Below, in pieces: positions 61,906 to 64,000 of a DNA stretch of 64,000 nt. The stretch comes from Candidatus Mycobacterium methanotrophicum. Lineage in GTDB: Bacteria > Actinomycetota > Actinomycetes > Mycobacteriales > Mycobacteriaceae. Within the stretch, counting starts at the first letter, position 1, and every line of letters starts with the position of its first letter. The notes below the pieces were generated by a model. That model worked only from the letters and a program-made list of their open reading frames with translations, was not told the DNA's origin and searched no databases. A program made the translations under genes and the position numbers. The stretch covers positions 1,178,001 through 1,242,000 of the forward strand of contig NZ_CP097320.1 in NCBI RefSeq assembly GCF_023515995.1, written 5' to 3'.

Positions 61906-62666
61906 CCAACTTCACCGAAATCGCTTCTGCCGGACCGATATTGCTGGCGCTGGCCGTGTGCTTACTGGCCGGGCTGGTGTCGTTCGCCTCGCCGTGCGTG
62001 GTGCCGCTGGTGCCGGGTTACCTGTCATACCTGGCCGCCGTCGTCGGGGTCGACGAGGCAACCAACACCCCGCCCGTTGCGCGGTGGCGAGTCGCCGGGT
62101 CGGCGGCGTTGTTCGTCGCCGGGTTCACCGTGGTGTTCCTGCTCGGCACGGTCGCCGTGCTGGGCATGACAACCACGTTGATCACCGATCAGCTTGTGCT
62201 GCAACGGGTCGGCGGCGCGTTGACCATCGTGATGGGCTTGGTGTTCGTCGGGTACGTTCCGGTGCTGCAGCGTCAGCTCCGGTTCGCGCCGCAGCAGTTG
62301 TCGACGGTGGCGGGGGCGCCGCTGCTGGGCGCGGTGTTCGCGCTCGGCTGGACGCCGTGTCTGGGCCCGACGCTGACGGGGGTGATCACCGTCGCTTCGG
62401 CCACCGACGGCGCGAGCGTGGCTCGCGGGATCGTGTTGACTATCGCCTACTGCCTGGGCTTGGGCATCCCGTTCGTGCTGTTGGCGTTCGGTTCGGCGGC
62501 CGCGGTTGCGGGCCTGGACTGGCTGCGCCGGCACACTCGGTCGCTGCAGATCTTCGGCGGCGTGCTGCTGATCGCCGTCGGCGTCGCGCTGGTCAGCGGT
62601 CTATGGAACGAGTTCATCTCCTGGGTGCGCGACGCGTTCGTATCCGACGTGAGGCTGCCGATTTGA
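61902..62666 (+). CDS. ccdA: Cytochrome c biogenesis protein CcdA
   Basis: A 254-residue membrane protein with six helices that carries reducing equivalents from cytoplasmic thioredoxin across the membrane. The redox cysteines are C32 in SFASPCVVPLVPGYLSYLAA and C153 in ALGWTPCLGPTLTGV. The ATG at 61902 overlaps the Rv0526 stop by four bases. The stop (62664-62666) overlaps the TTG start of resB. Confidence 0.96.
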   Translation: MTNFTEIASAGPILLALAVCLLAGLVSFASPCVVPLVPGYLSYLAAVVGVDEATNTPPVARWRVAGSAALFVAGFTVVFLLGTVAVLGMTTTLITDQLVLQRVGGALTIVMGLVFVGYVPVLQRQLRFAPQQLSTVAGAPLLGAVFALGWTPCLGPTLTGVITVASATDGASVARGIVLTIAYCLGLGIPFVLLAFGSAAAVAGLDWLRRHTRSLQIFGGVLLIAVGVALVSGLWNEFISWVRDAFVSDVRLPI

Positions 62667-64000
62667 CCGCGCGAGCAGACGCAGAATCGCACGCGCGGGG
62701 CCCGAATCGTGCGATTCTGCGTCTGCTCGGCCAGAGAGCCCGCAACACGTGGCGCGCGCTGACCTCGATGGGCACCGCGCTGGTGCTGCTGTTCCTGCTC
62801 GCCCTCGGCGCAATGCCCGGGGCGCTGCTACCGCAACGCAGCCTCAACGCCGGCAAGGTCGCCGACTACCTGGTCGCTCACCCGCTGATCGGGCCGTGGC
62901 TGGATCGATTGCAGGCGTTCAACGTGTTCGGCAGCTTCTGGTTCACCGCCATCTACACGCTGCTGTTCGTGTCGCTGGTGGGCTGTCTGACCCCGCGGAC
63001 GATCGAGCATGCCCGCAGCCTGCGGGCAACGCCGGTGCCGGCGCCCCGCAATCTGGCTCGGCTGCCCAAACACGCCAGCGCGACGACCGTCGGCGAACCT
63101 GACCAGCTGGCCGCGAGGATGGCCGCTCGGCTGCGGGGTTGGCGCACGGTCACCCGCAGCGCCGACGGCGACATCGAAATCTCCGCCGAGAAGGGCTACC
63201 TGCGCGAATTCGGCAACTTGGTCTTCCACTTCTCGCTGGTGGGCCTGCTGGTCGCGGTGGCCGTCGGCAAGCTGTTCGGCTACGAGGGCAACGTCGTCGT
63301 CATCGCCGACGGCGGTCCCGGTTTCTGCTCGGCGTCGCCGGCCGCATTCGACTCGTTCCGGGCCGGCAATACCGTCGACGGCACATCGCTGCATCCAATC
63401 TGCTTGCGTGTCAACGATTTTGCCGCGCACTACCTGGCGAACGGGCAGGCCACGTCGTTCGCCGCCAACGTCGACTACCAAGCCGGGCGCGACCTGGCGA
63501 ACAACAGTTGGCGGCGCTACCGGCTGGAGGTCAACCACCCGCTGCGCGTCGCCGGCGACCGGGTCTACCTGCAGGGTCATGGCTATGCGCCCACATTCTC
63601 CGTCACCTTCCCCGACGGGCAGACCCGCACCTCGACCGTGCAATGGCGACCCGACAACCCCCGCACCCTGCTGTCGTCGGGCGTGGCGCGCATCGACCCG
63701 CCAGCCGGCGCCTATCCCGACGCCGCCGACCGCCGCAAACACCAGATCGCCATCCAGGGGCTGCTGGCGCCCACCGAGCAGCTGGAGGGCACCCTGCTAT
63801 CGTCGAGCTTTCCCGCGCTGAGCGCCCCGGCCGTCGCCGTCGACATCTATTCCGGTGACACCGGGCTGGACACCGGTCGGCCGCAATCGCTCTACACCCT
63901 GGATCCGCGTCTCATCGACCAGCACCGGCTGACCAGGGCCAAGCGGGTCAACCTGCGGGCGGGCGAACAGGTGCGGCTCGATCAGGGGCCGGCGGCGGGC
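62663..64000 (+). CDS. ResB/Ccs1-type cytochrome c biogenesis protein (partial, Rv0528-like)
   Basis: 446 codons are in the window and the gene continues to the right. Membrane helices at about 34-54 (TSMGTALVLLFLLALGAMPG), 85-105 (FWFTAIYTLLFVSLVGCL) and 190-210 surround the ResB pattern NVFGSFWFTAIYTLLFVSLV and EFGNLVFHFSLVGLLVAVAV. It works with CcsA in haem delivery to apocytochrome c. The TTG at 62663 overlaps the ccdA stop. The first 25 residues are encoded by a perfect 21-base-arm palindrome (62672-62729), so an internal start downstream is also conceivable. Confidence 0.9.
   Translation, partial: MTARADAESHARGPNRAILRLLGQRARNTWRALTSMGTALVLLFLLALGAMPGALLPQRSLNAGKVADYLVAHPLIGPWLDRLQAFNVFGSFWFTAIYTLLFVSLVGCLTPRTIEHARSLRATPVPAPRNLARLPKHASATTVGEPDQLAARMAARLRGWRTVTRSADGDIEISAEKGYLREFGNLVFHFSLVGLLVAVAVGKLFGYEGNVVVIADGGPGFCSASPAAFDSFRAGNTVDGTSLHPICLRVNDFAAHYLANGQATSFAANVDYQAGRDLANNSWRRYRLEVNHPLRVAGDRVYLQGHGYAPTFSVTFPDGQTRTSTVQWRPDNPRTLLSSGVARIDPPAGAYPDAADRRKHQIAIQGLLAPTEQLEGTLLSSSFPALSAPAVAVDIYSGDTGLDTGRPQSLYTLDPRLIDQHRLTRAKRVNLRAGEQVRLDQGPAAG
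62672..62729. repeat. Perfect long palindrome at the start of resB
   Basis: Two perfectly complementary 21-base arms, 62672-62692 and 62709-62729, beginning CGAGCAGACGCAGAATCGCA, with a 16-base GC-rich loop. It spans the ccdA-resB junction and is read as part of resB if translation starts at TTG 62663. Unrelated in sequence to the family A palindromes. Confidence 0.85.

Overview
This is a stretch of a slow-growing Mycobacterium chromosome outside the M. tuberculosis complex. The evidence is the high GC content, the mycobacterial codon style, and above all the gene order, which follows M. tuberculosis H37Rv from about Rv0469 to Rv0528. Proteins are close to, but clearly diverged from, the tuberculosis versions. 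I cannot name the species from the sequence. Gene symbols and Rv numbers are assigned by recognition from memory, not by a search.

Conserved backbone, left to right: tail of a mycolic-acid methyltransferase; TetR regulator and DUF445 protein; XRE regulator and hbhA; small membrane and secreted proteins; deoC; tandem DUF2993 proteins and a nitrilase; murB and the L,D-transpeptidase lprQ; SDR, ROK regulator, mshA (mycothiol), gpm1; the senX3-regX3 phosphate two-component system; ppx1 (polyphosphate); proC; the tiny ribosomal protein bS22; galE2-like epimerase, acyltransferase, a HadA-like dehydratase and serB1; the haem operon hemA-hemC-hemD-hemB, with hemL further on; and the cytochrome c maturation cluster Rv0525-Rv0526-ccdA-resB, the last gene running off the right edge.

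The backbone is interrupted by accessory and decaying segments. At 8.4-11.6 kb an IS110-type transposase, an antisense kinase fragment and a TnpB remnant surround Rv0481c. At 21.3-21.7 kb there is an ABC1-kinase remnant. cmaA2 is cut to its first third (29.5 kb) and Rv0499 to its tail (25.4 kb). From 31.5 to 39.7 kb, where H37Rv has mmpS2-mmpL2, lies a complete esxF-esxE-cpnT-ift type locus: two WXG100 proteins, a 966-residue toxin with a C-terminal TNT (NAD+ glycohydrolase) domain, a probable immunity protein and three accessory proteins.

The second island, 51-58.1 kb, is bracketed by a full gabP-like gene and a gabP 3' remnant. It holds a BlaI/M56-peptidase regulatory pair with three near-identical operator palindromes, a methyltransferase, a methionine-rich membrane protein, a small protein with an out-of-frame Cys-Cys-Cys tail and the wreck of a heavy-metal P-type ATPase. 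I read it as a decaying, BlaI-controlled metal-handling island. Several gene boundaries carry long imperfect or perfect palindromes that form at least two sequence families. I saw no tRNA, rRNA, CRISPR array or replication origin.
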